Shown: in pieces, positions 25,268 to 34,576 of the stretch
How positions within the stretch are numbered: the first letter of the stretch is position 1
Layout of the letters: each line of letters opens with the position of its first letter
Made by a program: the position numbers and the translations under genes
Notes under the pieces: model-generated
Seen by the model: only the letters and a program-made list of their open reading frames with translations
The model's database searches: none
Told to the model about the DNA's origin: nothing
NCBI RefSeq assembly: GCF_003955665.1
Contig: NZ_RXHU01000015.1
Coordinates: forward strand, 62,001 to 126,000
DNA length: 64,000 bases
DNA from: Paenibacillus whitsoniae
Lineage (GTDB): Bacteria > Bacillota > Bacilli > Paenibacillales > NBRC-103111
Direction of reading: 5' to 3'

Positions 25268-26355
25268 ACAAGCCCCTCCTTCTGGGTGAGATCTGTATGC
25301 AGTGTTCTCGACTTGCCGTCTTTCGCCGAGTCGATGATCGCTTGCAGCACCTGCTGGTTCCGATAGCCGTCGATCAGCGTGGGGACCGTCGTCGTACCCT
25401 TCTGTTCCAAGTAATCTACAAAATCCTGCAGCATCCCCTTAAACTGTTTCCCATCCAAATGAATGCACGTCTCGGTCAATTGGTGATTGACCCCGGCTCG
25501 CAGCGTCAGATGCACTTCATTCGGCCGTTCGACGGCAATACGGACGGTGCCCAGATCGCCGAACAAGGTGACGTTGAATTGATTGCCCGTGCCGATCGCA
25601 TTTTTATGGGTATAGAATGATCCCATCACGCCGCCTTCGAGGATGCATTGAAAGCTGGTAAAGTCGTCTACATCGACTTCCCGCAGCTCACCCGTTCGCG
25701 CATCCGGGCGCCGATCGATGAACGTGCTCATAAGCCCCGACACCTGAACAAACTCGCCTACAAAAAAGCGCGCCGCATCCACCATATGCGATCCGATATC
25801 CGCCAAAATGCCGGACCCCGCCATCGCTTGACTGAAACGCCACGTGTACGGCTTGTTGAACATCGGCGCATTTTCTTCTTGCAAATAGTGCGCCGCGATA
25901 TGCCGAATACGGCCCAGCGTCCCTTCGGCGACGAGCTGCTTCACATATTGGAAGCATGGCCGATACCGGTAAGAAAAGCCGATCATGCAAGGAATCGGAT
26001 TGTGCTCATATAAATTCGCTAATTCATCCGCCTCTTCCATCGTTCGGGTAAAAGGCTTCTCCGAAAAGATCGGCTTGCCGCAGGCAATCGCCGTTTTCAA
26101 AATATCCGCATGAAACTGATTGGAGACACCAGAGATGAGAAAATCAATGTCAGGGTCCGCGATAATCGCCGTAAATTCGCTGTACCGCTTTTCAGCCGGC
26201 ACATGCAGACGATCCCCAACCTGTTCAACCGCCTTCGTATTGACATCACAGATGGCTGCAATCTGTACGTTCTCGACTTTCGCCAAGTGATTCATATGGT
26301 AGTCGCCAATTCCGCCTAAGCCGATGATGCCTGCTTTCCATTCTCTGCGATTCAT
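25264..26355 (-). CDS. Gfo/Idh/MocA-family dehydrogenase
   Basis: An NAD(P)-dependent sugar dehydrogenase of 363 residues. The Rossmann loop GIIGLGGIGDYH is near the N-terminus, and ISEKPFTRTMEEADEL-like FSEKPFTR marks the family's Glu-Lys-Pro with the catalytic Lys. DIGSHMVDAARFFVGE holds the conserved Asp-x-x-x-His. It likely oxidises a sugar or sugar derivative, possibly to a 3-keto form given the ThuA partner. I chose the ATG at 26355 because GGGAGC precedes it; the in-frame GTG at 26388 overlaps the LacI stop and has no ribosome site. Cytosolic. Confidence 0.92.
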   Translation of the reverse strand: MNRREWKAGIIGLGGIGDYHMNHLAKVENVQIAAICDVNTKAVEQVGDRLHVPAEKRYSEFTAIIADPDIDFLISGVSNQFHADILKTAIACGKPIFSEKPFTRTMEEADELANLYEHNPIPCMIGFSYRYRPCFQYVKQLVAEGTLGRIRHIAAHYLQEENAPMFNKPYTWRFSQAMAGSGILADIGSHMVDAARFFVGEFVQVSGLMSTFIDRRPDARTGELREVDVDDFTSFQCILEGGVMGSFYTHKNAIGTGNQFNVTLFGDLGTVRIAVERPNEVHLTLRAGVNHQLTETCIHLDGKQFKGMLQDFVDYLEQKGTTTVPTLIDGYRNQQVLQAIIDSAKDGKSRTLHTDLTQKEGLV

Positions 26356-26384
26356 CCCGTCCACGCTCCCAATTATGCGCCGAT

Positions 26385-27416
26385 TCACGAACTGATCGTC
26401 GACACGGAGTTACGTTCAATGATCTTGCTTTCAACGATCACATGCTCAGGGAACTCTCCTTGCAGCACGCCCAGTTGGTTCATCAACAATCGGACCGATT
26501 GCGCGCCTAATTCCGATGGCTGCAAATCCATGCTCGTCAAGGAAGGATCCGATTGCACCATCATCGAGAGATCGCCGCATATGACAAATAGCGAGACATC
26601 TCCCGGCACGTTGAGATTCAAATCCTTGAGCGCCTTGAGCGTGCTGAAAGCCGTACGATCGTCATCGGCGATAATGGCGGTTACCTTCCTCCGCTCGGTG
26701 CCGAGAACACGGATGGTCTCTGCATAGCCATAATCGAGGTATTCGCTTGAATTCAGGGCCGGTTTATGATGAAGCATATGCGCTTCCACCGGCAATCCGT
26801 GCTTCTCCAGCGTTTGGATAAAGCTGGCTTTCCGGTCGAGCGACACGGTCATCAACGCATTCGCGTTAAGAAACATGATAGCGGTATGCCCTTTGTCGAT
26901 TAAATATTCGCAGATGCTGCGCATGATCTGGGGATTATCGTTATCCACGCTCGTAAAATGGGCAATCTCCTCATTCATCACCTTTCCGACGGTGACGAAA
27001 GGAATCTGCCCCGCATGCATCAGCGCAATTCGCTCGTCATTCGTGGTTGGACTCATGACGACCGCACCGTCAATCGGATAACTCGTTAAAAACGGTGTTT
27101 GCACCTGCTGCTCAGGGATGATGTCCAGCAATACCCTGTATCCATAATACGAGGCTTCCAAAATAACCCCATTAATGAACTGAGTATGGAACAGGCTAAA
27201 AAAGAAGCTGCCATGCGGAATGGTGAGTCCAATCGCCATCGTTTTCTTCGTGACCAAGCTTCGCGCCGTATGATTCGGGACGTAATTCAACTGTCTGGAA
27301 ACGCGCAGCACACGCTCTCGAACTTCATCGCTTGTCGGCCTTTTTTGGCTGAATACGTTGGAAACCGTTCCCTTGGAAACCTTCGCCAGTCTTGCAACAT
27401 CATCAATTTTTGCCAT
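26385..27416 (-). CDS. LacI-family transcriptional regulator of cluster 2
   Basis: A LacI/GalR repressor of 343 residues: helix-turn-helix IDDVARLAKVSKGTVSNVFSQ, hinge NYVPNHTARSL, then a periplasmic-binding-protein-like effector domain (about 62-340). It lies inside the operon, between the HAD and Gfo/Idh genes. The three ATTAAACCGGTTTAAT-type palindromes ahead of the operon have the CG-centred symmetry of LacI-family operators, so autoregulation by this protein is the simplest reading. The inducer would be the imported sugar or a product of it. The ribosome site (AAGGG) is rather distant from the ATG. Confidence 0.92.
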   Translation of the reverse strand: MAKIDDVARLAKVSKGTVSNVFSQKRPTSDEVRERVLRVSRQLNYVPNHTARSLVTKKTMAIGLTIPHGSFFFSLFHTQFINGVILEASYYGYRVLLDIIPEQQVQTPFLTSYPIDGAVVMSPTTNDERIALMHAGQIPFVTVGKVMNEEIAHFTSVDNDNPQIMRSICEYLIDKGHTAIMFLNANALMTVSLDRKASFIQTLEKHGLPVEAHMLHHKPALNSSEYLDYGYAETIRVLGTERRKVTAIIADDDRTAFSTLKALKDLNLNVPGDVSLFVICGDLSMMVQSDPSLTSMDLQPSELGAQSVRLLMNQLGVLQGEFPEHVIVESKIIERNSVSTISS

Positions 27417-27449
27417 GTTCGGATAAACATCCCTTCATTCCAATATCCC

Positions 27450-28019
27450 TTATGCTAATTGTTCATTAAGCCTCTCTACCAAATCGATCAATTCAACCGG
27501 ATTGTGAATGGTATACTTCGGAATTTCGCTTTCATCCCCGTGCACCTTCGGATATCTCGGCGTCCAGCTCAGGAAAATACTCGTGATCCCCATCTGATTC
27601 GCCCCTTTCACATCGCGGCTCAAATTGTTGCCTACCATCACAATGCGGGAGCAATCCTGCTCTGTCAGTTCCAATGCCCCGAGCGCGGCCTTAAACATGC
27701 GCGGACTCGGTTTGGCGGCTTTAATCGTCTCGGAATATATCATTGTTGTAAAATAATCATACAAGCCATGGTCGGTCAACATGTTTTTGAACGATTGCGC
27801 CCGGCCATCGGCCACCAAGGCCAAGGTGTACCCCCGCTCAGCAAGCGTCCTGACCATGGTGTCCGCCCCTGGAATCAGGTCCGCTTTAATCACGACATCC
27901 TGGTCATCTCTAATTTCCGTACCTTCATCTATGATGGTATCTCCGCAATCCAGAAATACAATCAGCTTCTTGGCATTCGGATCGATCGCTTTCGAATCAT
28001 TGGTTAGCTGCCTCGCCAT
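27450..28019 (-). CDS. HAD-superfamily hydrolase
   Basis: The 189-residue protein has HAD motif I as FLDCGDTI (nucleophile Asp then Asp+3), a cap insertion (about 40-60), motif II in LALVADG, the conserved Lys in AAKPSPRMF and motif III VGNNLSRDVKGA. These indicate a small-molecule phosphatase or phosphoglucomutase-like enzyme acting on a sugar phosphate in the cytosol. I chose the ATG at 28019 with AGAGG upstream. Its 5' end overlaps the end of the ATPase gene by 23 bp, so it is coupled to the importer genes. Confidence 0.85.
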   Translation of the reverse strand: MARQLTNDSKAIDPNAKKLIVFLDCGDTIIDEGTEIRDDQDVVIKADLIPGADTMVRTLAERGYTLALVADGRAQSFKNMLTDHGLYDYFTTMIYSETIKAAKPSPRMFKAALGALELTEQDCSRIVMVGNNLSRDVKGANQMGITSIFLSWTPRYPKVHGDESEIPKYTIHNPVELIDLVERLNEQLA

Positions 28020-29028
28020 GAACGACACCTCTTAAGTTTAATTGTTCTGCATAATGACACGCTACATAATGTTTGCTGCCGATGTCCTGCAGCTCCGGCG
28101 CTTGCTGCACACACCTGTCCGTTTTGTACCGGCATCTGGGATGAAAATGGCATCCGCTCGGCGGATTCGCCGGGTTGGGCACTTCGCCTTCGAGGATGAT
28201 ACGTTCCTTCTTATAATCCGGATCAGGCTCAGGCACCGCAGACAACAGCGCCTCTGTATACGGATGCTTGGGCGCGTCGAACAGCGCGTCGACAGGCGCT
28301 AGCTCAACGATTCTCCCCAAGTGCATGACCGCCACGCGATCGGAAATATTTTGCACAATAGATAGATCGTGCGAGATGAAGATATACGTAATCTGGAATT
28401 GCTTCTGCAGATCCTTCAGCAAATTAATAATTTGCGCTTTAATCGATACGTCCAGCGCAGACACCGCTTCATCGCAGACGATCAGCCTAGGCTGGGAAAT
28501 CAGCGCCCGCGCAATCGCAATCCGCTGCCGCTGCCCGCCGGAGAAAGCATGCGGATACCGCTTAAGGTAGCTGACATTCAATCCGGTTTTTTCCGCGATC
28601 AAGGTTACTTTTTCGTCCAGCTCCGCCTTCGACAGCTTAAAATTGGCGAGCAGCGGCTCGGAAATAATATCATATACACTCATGCGCGGGCTAAGCGAGG
28701 AGTACGGGTCTTGAAAAATCATTTGAATGTTTTTTCTGTATTTTTTAAACGCTTTGCCGCGCAGCCCTAGAAAATCAATCTCTTCCTCGTTTTCCGTATG
28801 ATACATCACTTGTCCCGAGGTGGCGTCCATGCCCCGCACGATGCATCGGCCGAGCGTCGTTTTGCCGCAGCCCGATTCACCGACAATGCTGAGCGTCTCG
28901 CCTTCCATCAGCTCAAAGGAAACGTCACTTAACACGCGCACAGAAGTCGGCTTGCTGAATAGTTTATTTGTGGCTTTCACTTCATAATGCTTCGTTAATT
29001 GATGAACTTTTAATATCGGTTTAGACAT
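27997..29028 (-). CDS. ABC transporter ATPase, OppF/DppF type
   Basis: An ATP-binding subunit of 343 residues with Walker A GESGCGKTT, signature SGGQRQRIAIARAL, Walker B LIVCDEAVSALD and the C-terminal oligopeptide-type extension with spaced cysteines (GCHFHPRCRYKTDRC). It energises the two cluster 2 permeases together with the upstream OppD-type ATPase. I chose the ATG at 29028 because GAGGAG precedes it by seven bases; the 50 residues of the longer frame come from the out-of-frame end of the upstream gene. It overlaps that gene by 8 bp. Confidence 0.93.
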   Translation of the reverse strand: MSKPILKVHQLTKHYEVKATNKLFSKPTSVRVLSDVSFELMEGETLSIVGESGCGKTTLGRCIVRGMDATSGQVMYHTENEEEIDFLGLRGKAFKKYRKNIQMIFQDPYSSLSPRMSVYDIISEPLLANFKLSKAELDEKVTLIAEKTGLNVSYLKRYPHAFSGGQRQRIAIARALISQPRLIVCDEAVSALDVSIKAQIINLLKDLQKQFQITYIFISHDLSIVQNISDRVAVMHLGRIVELAPVDALFDAPKHPYTEALLSAVPEPDPDYKKERIILEGEVPNPANPPSGCHFHPRCRYKTDRCVQQAPELQDIGSKHYVACHYAEQLNLRGVVHGEAANQ

Positions 29029-30076
29029 CTGTTTTCTCCTCACCTTCTTCCTTGTAAAGAAAACATCTGACCATATGGTTATCGGATATCCGGGTTTTCG
29101 GGACGGCACTTGCATTGCATACGCCTTCCATTCTGTCTTTGCACCGTTCGTAAAAGCCGCACATCGGAGGCATATCAATCGCCATCGGAACAGTACCCTC
29201 GATCGATTCCAGTCGGGTATGGCGATTCCCGGCCAATCGCGGCATCGAGCTCAGCAATCCTTTGGTGTACGGATGTTTGGGATTGTTGAAAATTTCACTC
29301 ACCGTTGATTGCTCTACGATTTTTCCCAAGTACATCACCGCCACTTCATCACACATCTCCGCGATGATGCCCAGATCGTGCGTGACCAGCAGGATCGCCA
29401 TGCCAAGCTCCTTTTGCAGCCCCTTCATGAGCTCCATCACCTGGGCTTGTATCGTAACATCCAGCGCAGTCGTCGGCTCATCGGCGATCAGCAGCTCCGG
29501 ATTGCACGATAAGGCCATGGAAATCATGGCGCGCTGGCGCATGCCTCCGGAAAATTCATGCGGATATTGATGAAATCGCTTCTCCTGATCGGAAATCCCG
29601 ACTTTTCCGAGCATTTCTAAGGCGATTTTCTTGGCTTCTTTCTTATTCTTCGTCCGATGGATCAGGATGGATTCCATAATCTGATTCCCGATCGTATACA
29701 TGGGGGAAAAGGCCGTCATCGGCTCCTGAAAAATCATCGCAATTTTCCGACCGCGAATCGTTCGTATTTGCTTGCTGCGCGGATGCAGCGACAGCAGGTC
29801 CAACTGATTCAGCGACTTCTCCGAAGCGGAATGATACACAATTTTCCCGGAGGTCTCGCACTCTTTGGGATTAATGCTGATGATGGCTCTGCTCGTTAAG
29901 CTTTTTCCACAGCCGGATTCGCCGACGAGCCCCAGTGTCTTGCCTTTTTTGATCTCAAAATCAACCCCGTCAACGGCTTTCATTTCCCCATTATCCATCT
30001 GAATGCGAATCTTCAAATCCTGAACAGACAGCAGAGGCTGCTCAGCTTGTAAATCGACAGCAGCTCTTAAGGTCAT
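29021..30076 (-). CDS. ABC transporter ATPase, OppD/DppD type
   Basis: An ATP-binding subunit of 351 residues: Walker A GESGCGKSL, signature SGGMRQRAMISMAL, Walker B LLIADEPTTALD, H-loop LLVTHDLG, and the C-terminal OppD/F region with a four-cysteine-like pattern (MCGFYERCKDRMEGVC). It pairs with the OppF-type subunit encoded next, overlapping by 8 bp. It is peripheral to the cytoplasmic membrane. Peptide/nickel-type importers also carry oligosaccharides in several bacteria, and the neighbours here point to sugar rather than peptide uptake. Confidence 0.93.
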   Translation of the reverse strand: MTLRAAVDLQAEQPLLSVQDLKIRIQMDNGEMKAVDGVDFEIKKGKTLGLVGESGCGKSLTSRAIISINPKECETSGKIVYHSASEKSLNQLDLLSLHPRSKQIRTIRGRKIAMIFQEPMTAFSPMYTIGNQIMESILIHRTKNKKEAKKIALEMLGKVGISDQEKRFHQYPHEFSGGMRQRAMISMALSCNPELLIADEPTTALDVTIQAQVMELMKGLQKELGMAILLVTHDLGIIAEMCDEVAVMYLGKIVEQSTVSEIFNNPKHPYTKGLLSSMPRLAGNRHTRLESIEGTVPMAIDMPPMCGFYERCKDRMEGVCNASAVPKTRISDNHMVRCFLYKEEGEEKTDV

Positions 30077-30099
30077 GGACGTCCCCGCCTTACTGTAGT

Positions 30100-31245
30100 T
30101 TATTTCTTATATGGATCGGCCGCATCCCGCAGACCGTCGCCTAGAAAGTTAAACGTTAACACGGCGATAATGACAAAACCGAGCGGAATCAGCTTCCAGG
30201 GATACAAAGCGATATTCTCAATTTGCTGCGCTTCCTGCAGCAGTACGCCCCAGCTTGTCGCCGGCGAGCGAATGCCGAGTCCTAGAAAGCTCATCGCCGT
30301 CTCGCCAAGAATCATGCCGGGGATGGCAAGTGTCGTCGCCACAACCAAGTAGGAGATAAAGCCGGGCAGCAGATGCTTGATAATGATTTTGGCGTCGCTG
30401 ACGCCGGCGATTTTAGCTGCGAGCACGTATTCTTCATTTTTTAACGAAATGAACTTGCCTCTCGCTACCCTGGCTAAATCGGTCCAGCCGATAAAGGCAA
30501 AAATAATGACGATATACAGATACATCGTGACAACGGGAACACGCGCCGGAATTGCAGCCGATAGCGCCATCCATAACGGAAGCGTCGGAAAGGAACGAAT
30601 GATTTCGATAATGCGCTGAATCACCGAGTCAAGCCAGCCGCCAAAGTAGCCGGATACACCGCCGATAAACAACCCCAGCACAAAGCTGATGGACACCCCG
30701 ATCAGGGGGATGCTCAGAGAGATTTGGCTGCCGAGGACGACGCGCGACAATAAATCTCTGCCCATGCCGTCTGTGCCGAATAGAAATAACCGACCAGGCT
30801 CATCGACTCCGAAAAGGTGAATGCTCGTTGAGAACAGACCGAGAAATTTATAAGTCTCACCTTTTACCAGGAATCGCACCGGATGGCGCAGCTTCTCGTC
30901 CTGCACGAACACTTTACGAAGCGTAACCGGATCTCTGCCCGATTTCAGTTCATTCACATACGGTCTAAGATGAAAGTTCCCTTCGGCATCCTTGAAGCTT
31001 AACTTTGTGGGCGGCGCATTAACGTATTTGCTGTCATAGCTTTGCAAGCCGTAGGGAGCGATAAACTGGGCGAAGATAGCGACGAGATAGAAGCAAGCCA
31101 AAATGATTAAACTGATACGAGCTAATTTATGTTTTTTCAACCTTTGATAGATGAGGCGCCACTGCGAGCTGTAATACACTTCGTTGTTTTTGGGGCGCTT
31201 GACGGCGGTCGAAAGTTGTTTTCCAATTTGTGCAATAGGTTTCAT
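30100..31245 (-). CDS. ABC transporter permease, OppC/DppC type
   Basis: A permease of 381 residues with an unusually long N-terminal part. After the first helix (about 41-63) comes a roughly 130-residue extracytoplasmic stretch before the GTDGMGRDLLSRVVLG motif of the OppC family, then five helices with the EAA-type loop AAKIAGVSDAKIIIKHLLPG. The protein ends in FLGDGLRDAADPYKK, the classic OppC terminus. It forms a heterodimer with the OppB-type permease, whose gene ends 3 bp upstream. The start ATG has AGAGGTG eight bases upstream. Confidence 0.93.
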   Translation of the reverse strand: MKPIAQIGKQLSTAVKRPKNNEVYYSSQWRLIYQRLKKHKLARISLIILACFYLVAIFAQFIAPYGLQSYDSKYVNAPPTKLSFKDAEGNFHLRPYVNELKSGRDPVTLRKVFVQDEKLRHPVRFLVKGETYKFLGLFSTSIHLFGVDEPGRLFLFGTDGMGRDLLSRVVLGSQISLSIPLIGVSISFVLGLFIGGVSGYFGGWLDSVIQRIIEIIRSFPTLPLWMALSAAIPARVPVVTMYLYIVIIFAFIGWTDLARVARGKFISLKNEEYVLAAKIAGVSDAKIIIKHLLPGFISYLVVATTLAIPGMILGETAMSFLGLGIRSPATSWGVLLQEAQQIENIALYPWKLIPLGFVIIAVLTFNFLGDGLRDAADPYKK

Positions 31246-31248
31246 AGG

Positions 31249-32247
31249 TCACGCACCTCTGAACGCCGTGCGAATTTTGGGATCAAGCCATGCGAGCAGG
31301 ATATCGGAAATCAGTGTTCCTACAACTGTTAACACGGCCATGAATAATAACCACGTTCCCGCAAGGTACATATCCTGAGCCAACAGGGCGTTGTACATGA
31401 CTGGTCCTTGAATCGGCAAATTCAACACAATCGCCGTAATGGTCGAGCCTGTAAAAATCGAAGTCAACGACCACCCGATCGTACTCACGATGGGATTCAG
31501 CGCCGCGCGTGTCGGGTATTTCAGCAGTATTTTGCCCTCCGATAACCCTTTCGATCTTGCTGTGACCACATTCGGCTTGTTTAATTCGTCCAGCATCTGG
31601 CCTCTCATCACACGAATCAACTCAGCCGTATTCGCTAGCCCGATGACGATCACAGGGATGATCATATGCTTCAGCAAATCAAGCATTTTGCCTGCGGACC
31701 AGGCGGCATTGGCATACTCGCTTGAAAATAGGCCCAACAGCGGATCTCCAAAGTACACATAGGAGAGATACATGAGAATTATCGCCATTAAGAAATGCGG
31801 CGTAGCCATCCCCAGAAACCCGAAAGCGGAGAAAATATAATCGCCAATGGAGTATTGCTTAACGGCACAGTAAATGCCGATCGGAATCGCAACGCCGTAG
31901 GTAAAAATCATCGTCGCCAGCGAGACAATCAGCGTTAACGCCATATATTGCGAAATGACAGAGAGCACAGGCTTTTGGTAGCTGAACGAGTACCCGAAAT
32001 TAAAGTGGAGCACGATGTTCTTCATCCATTCCAAATATTGAATGAACCAGGGCTGGTCCAGCTTCAAGCTGGCCCGCATGAGATCGATATCTTGCTGCGT
32101 CATGACCTCGCCCGCCGCAGACATTTTGGCAGCATAAGAGGATACGTAGTCGCCGGGCGGAAGCTGAATAATATAGAACACAATGATGGATATAAAAATA
32201 ACGACCGGGATCACCAAAATAATTCGCCTTAAAATGTATTGAAGCAT
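31249..32247 (-). CDS. ABC transporter permease, OppB/DppB type
   Basis: This 333-residue permease begins MLQYILRRIILVIPVV, the typical OppB N-terminal helix, and has six membrane spans. The EAA-type region is NVVTARSKGLSEGKILLKYPTRAALNPI. I chose the ATG at 32247 because it opens the conserved N-terminus and GGAGAGG lies upstream; the longer frame from 32295 runs back through an intercistronic stem-loop. It is coupled to the OppC-type gene 3 bp downstream and separated from the binding-protein gene by that stem-loop. Confidence 0.93.
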   Translation of the reverse strand: MLQYILRRIILVIPVVIFISIIVFYIIQLPPGDYVSSYAAKMSAAGEVMTQQDIDLMRASLKLDQPWFIQYLEWMKNIVLHFNFGYSFSYQKPVLSVISQYMALTLIVSLATMIFTYGVAIPIGIYCAVKQYSIGDYIFSAFGFLGMATPHFLMAIILMYLSYVYFGDPLLGLFSSEYANAAWSAGKMLDLLKHMIIPVIVIGLANTAELIRVMRGQMLDELNKPNVVTARSKGLSEGKILLKYPTRAALNPIVSTIGWSLTSIFTGSTITAIVLNLPIQGPVMYNALLAQDMYLAGTWLLFMAVLTVVGTLISDILLAWLDPKIRTAFRGA

Positions 32248-32290
32248 CTCTATCCGATCCTCTCCGGTTATTTCAGTGACGCCTTGGAAT

Positions 32291-32324
32291 CGCATAATGG
32301 GGAACCCTCGCTCCCCATTATGCG
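32291..32324 (-). other. Intercistronic stem-loop downstream of the family 5 binding-protein gene
   Basis: CGCATAATGGGGA (32291-32303) pairs perfectly with TCCCCATTATGCG (32312-32324) over 13 bp around an 8-base loop and has no U-tract on the minus strand. It probably stabilises the binding-protein mRNA or partly attenuates the permease/ATPase part of the operon. Confidence 0.7.
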
Positions 32325-32337
32325 GTGACAGAACGAA

Positions 32338-34311
32338 CTACTGCTTAATGAAGAATTGAGCCGGATGCCCATGACCGATGCTGCGGAATTCGTCGGCAAA
32401 GACTAACGTTTTAGGCACATTGCCCATCTTGTTCGACGCAACAATCAATTTAGGCGTAGGACCCGCATAGCCGATCAGCCATTGATTTTTCTGATGCAGC
32501 TTAATAATTTCATTGCTCCACTTCAAAATGTCTTCCTTCGTCGTCGAAGATTTGACTTTGTTCCAGTCATCCAGAATTTGCGCCACGTCACCTTCCGGTT
32601 TAACCCCCTCTTTACCGTTCGAGGATGTATACAAACCGTAATTCCCCAGCCAAGGCGTCAATACACGCAAAGGCACCAGCGTATCGGGTCTGAAGGCTAC
32701 ATTGACAAGTGAAATATTTTCAGTCGTAACCGGAATTTTATTGGCATATTTGAGATCGTTATGCGTACCTGTGTCCACAACCTTAATATCTACTTTAAGG
32801 CCAACTTGCTCGTAATACTTTTTGACTAATTCCAAGAAAGAGGCGCTGTTTGTATTCGGTTCAATAATCGTAATCGTGAGATCGGAGCCGTCCGCGTTCA
32901 TACGGAAATTGTTCTTATCCCGCTTGGTAAGCCCGATCTCATCAAGAAGCTTATTGGCGCGTGCTTGGTCGAATTGGCTCCACTGTTCGGCCCAACCTTT
33001 TTGATACCCTACCAAGCCTTCCGGAACCGAAGCCTGCTGCGGCGCCCCCAAGCCGTTCGTTACAATCTCCGAGACTTCCTTGCGGTCAACTGCAACGGAA
33101 ACAGCTTCCCTGAAGCGAATGTCCTGGAAAAGCTTACGCAAATTCGGATCTTCAATGGTCTGGTTAAATTGAAGACCTGCGCTTGACCAGGTTGGCGTCG
33201 ACCAGGACAACACGCTGAAGCCTGCTTTTTTCTCATTTTCCTTCAGGACCGTGAAATCTTTAAAATCAAAATCAAGCAGATTATAATTGCCCGCTAATGC
33301 GCCAAGCACCCGCTGTGCCGGATCCTGAACCTTCGTAGCGACAATGCGGTCCATATAAGGCAGTTGATTGCCTTCGCTGTCCACTTTCCAGTAATAGGGA
33401 TTGCGCTCCATGATGAATTGGTCGCTGTTCGGATCGTTCTTCGCTACCCACGCTCGCAAGGTCGGGATTTGCGGGTTGATCCAGTAGTAATAACCCGTTG
33501 CGACGAGGAACGATTTGACATCCGCAAAGCCCCATTGTTTGGCAATTTCCAGCGCCTTGTCTTCCCCTACAAACTCAGGCAAAATCGTCTTCTGGAAGTG
33601 GGCGGGCGCAAAGAACCATTTATTATCGATAGCGACACGCTCCAGGAACTGTACGCTTGGGTATTTATGCGTAACTTTAAAGGTGTAATCATCGACCTTC
33701 GTCACCTTGGCCAACGCCTTTTCGCCGGTTACCGGATCGACCGAATAATAAGCATCATAGATCTTTTTGCCGAACGTTTCTTTCGTAAGCATATGCTCCC
33801 AATAGAAAATGACATCGTCCGCTGTAAAAGGCACACCATCCGACCACTTCATGCCTTTGCGCAAGTGAATCGTGAACTCCGTTGAGTCCTTGTTCACTTC
33901 GTAGCTTTTGGCCACGTTAGGCTCGACCCCGCTTCCATCTTTGTTGAAACGGAAAAGCGCCTCTTCCGTCGGCTGGCCAACCGCCCAACGATCGTTAGGA
34001 CCGCCCCACGGCATTTTCCAATCGCCGCCGTATTGGCCGATTTGATCCGTTACTCTTTCCACCATAATGTCGTCCTTGTCGGGCATCCGATCCGTTACAG
34101 GCTTCAACGAGCCTGCGCTGACAAGCTTAGCGAGCATAGGGGCTTCCTTATAACCTGCAATCTGGCTAGGCGCTGCTGCGGTTGGACTTGCGCTCTCTTT
34201 CCCTGGTGCACTTGCGCTCGGTGATGGGCTACTTGCACTGTCCTCACATGCCGTAAAAACAACTGCAGAAATCAACAACATCATGGCCGTTAACACCCTG
34301 TTTCTTTTCAA
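32338..34311 (-). CDS. Family 5 solute-binding lipoprotein (peptide/nickel-type, probable glycan binder)
   Basis: A lipoprotein of 657 residues with a signal peptide and Cys22 after VVFTA. It belongs to the DppA/OppA class: RKGMKWSDGVPFTADDVIFYWEHML and the C-terminal NQWLIGYAG segment are family features. It is longer than most family members (about 500-550). I chose the TTG at 34311 because GGAGGGG lies six bases before it and the signal peptide starts there; the ATG at 34347 would add 12 residues without a ribosome site. The operon's glycan enzymes suggest that it captures an oligosaccharide or glycoside. It is the first gene of the roughly 14-kb operon. Confidence 0.9.
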   Translation of the reverse strand: MKRNRVLTAMMLLISAVVFTACEDSASSPSPSASAPGKESASPTAAAPSQIAGYKEAPMLAKLVSAGSLKPVTDRMPDKDDIMVERVTDQIGQYGGDWKMPWGGPNDRWAVGQPTEEALFRFNKDGSGVEPNVAKSYEVNKDSTEFTIHLRKGMKWSDGVPFTADDVIFYWEHMLTKETFGKKIYDAYYSVDPVTGEKALAKVTKVDDYTFKVTHKYPSVQFLERVAIDNKWFFAPAHFQKTILPEFVGEDKALEIAKQWGFADVKSFLVATGYYYWINPQIPTLRAWVAKNDPNSDQFIMERNPYYWKVDSEGNQLPYMDRIVATKVQDPAQRVLGALAGNYNLLDFDFKDFTVLKENEKKAGFSVLSWSTPTWSSAGLQFNQTIEDPNLRKLFQDIRFREAVSVAVDRKEVSEIVTNGLGAPQQASVPEGLVGYQKGWAEQWSQFDQARANKLLDEIGLTKRDKNNFRMNADGSDLTITIIEPNTNSASFLELVKKYYEQVGLKVDIKVVDTGTHNDLKYANKIPVTTENISLVNVAFRPDTLVPLRVLTPWLGNYGLYTSSNGKEGVKPEGDVAQILDDWNKVKSSTTKEDILKWSNEIIKLHQKNQWLIGYAGPTPKLIVASNKMGNVPKTLVFADEFRSIGHGHPAQFFIKQ

Positions 34312-34382
34312 GCCAGTCCCCTCCAACGTGTTAGAATTGGTATTCATCTGAATGGCCTTGCTTCACCCCAAGGCAGCATGGC

Positions 34383-34398
34383 ATTAAACCGGTTTAAT
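34383..34398. promoter_or_regulatory. Palindromic operator copy 3, ATTAAACCGGTTTAAT
   Basis: This perfect 16-bp palindrome shares its ATTAAACCGGTTTAAT core with two further copies upstream. It lies in the cluster 2 leader, 72 bp before the TTG start. The central CCGG flanked by A and T tracts is typical of LacI-family sites. Confidence 0.75.
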
Positions 34399-34449
34399 AA
34401 AGAGGCAGAGGCGTCCATCGCCTTGGTGGTAAAGGATGAACCGAACCGT

Positions 34450-34463
34450 TTAAACCGGTTTAA
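34450..34463. promoter_or_regulatory. Palindromic operator copy 2, TTAAACCGGTTTAA
   Basis: This is a perfect 14-bp copy whose centre lies 66 bp from copy 3 and 82 bp from copy 1. A third cooperative site would suit DNA looping by a tetrameric or paired LacI-type repressor. Looping is inferred. Confidence 0.75.
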
Positions 34464-34530
34464 TATAAGCTGAGCTACATCCTAACGATGTCTGGGATCC
34501 CCCCCTGCTCCAATACTTCAAACCGGATGT

Positions 34531-34546
34531 ATTAAACCGGTTTAAT
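34531..34546. promoter_or_regulatory. Palindromic operator copy 1, ATTAAACCGGTTTAAT
   Basis: This perfect 16-bp palindrome lies just downstream of the predicted start of transcription, where bound repressor would block RNA polymerase. A degenerate half (TTCAAACCGGATG) lies directly beside it at 34518-34530. The 490-bp region 34312-34801 holds these sites, a promoter and a cre box but no gene. Confidence 0.75.
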
Positions 34547-34549
34547 TCT

Positions 34550-34563
34550 TGTAAGCGTTTACC
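34550..34563. promoter_or_regulatory. CcpA cre box of cluster 2
   Basis: TGTAAGCGTTTACC matches the cre consensus TGWAANCGNTNWCA at 13 of 14 positions. It lies between the promoter and operator copy 1, about 10 bp past the expected transcription start, a common repressing position. Confidence 0.7.
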
Positions 34564-34576
34564 CGTTGTTAGTAGT

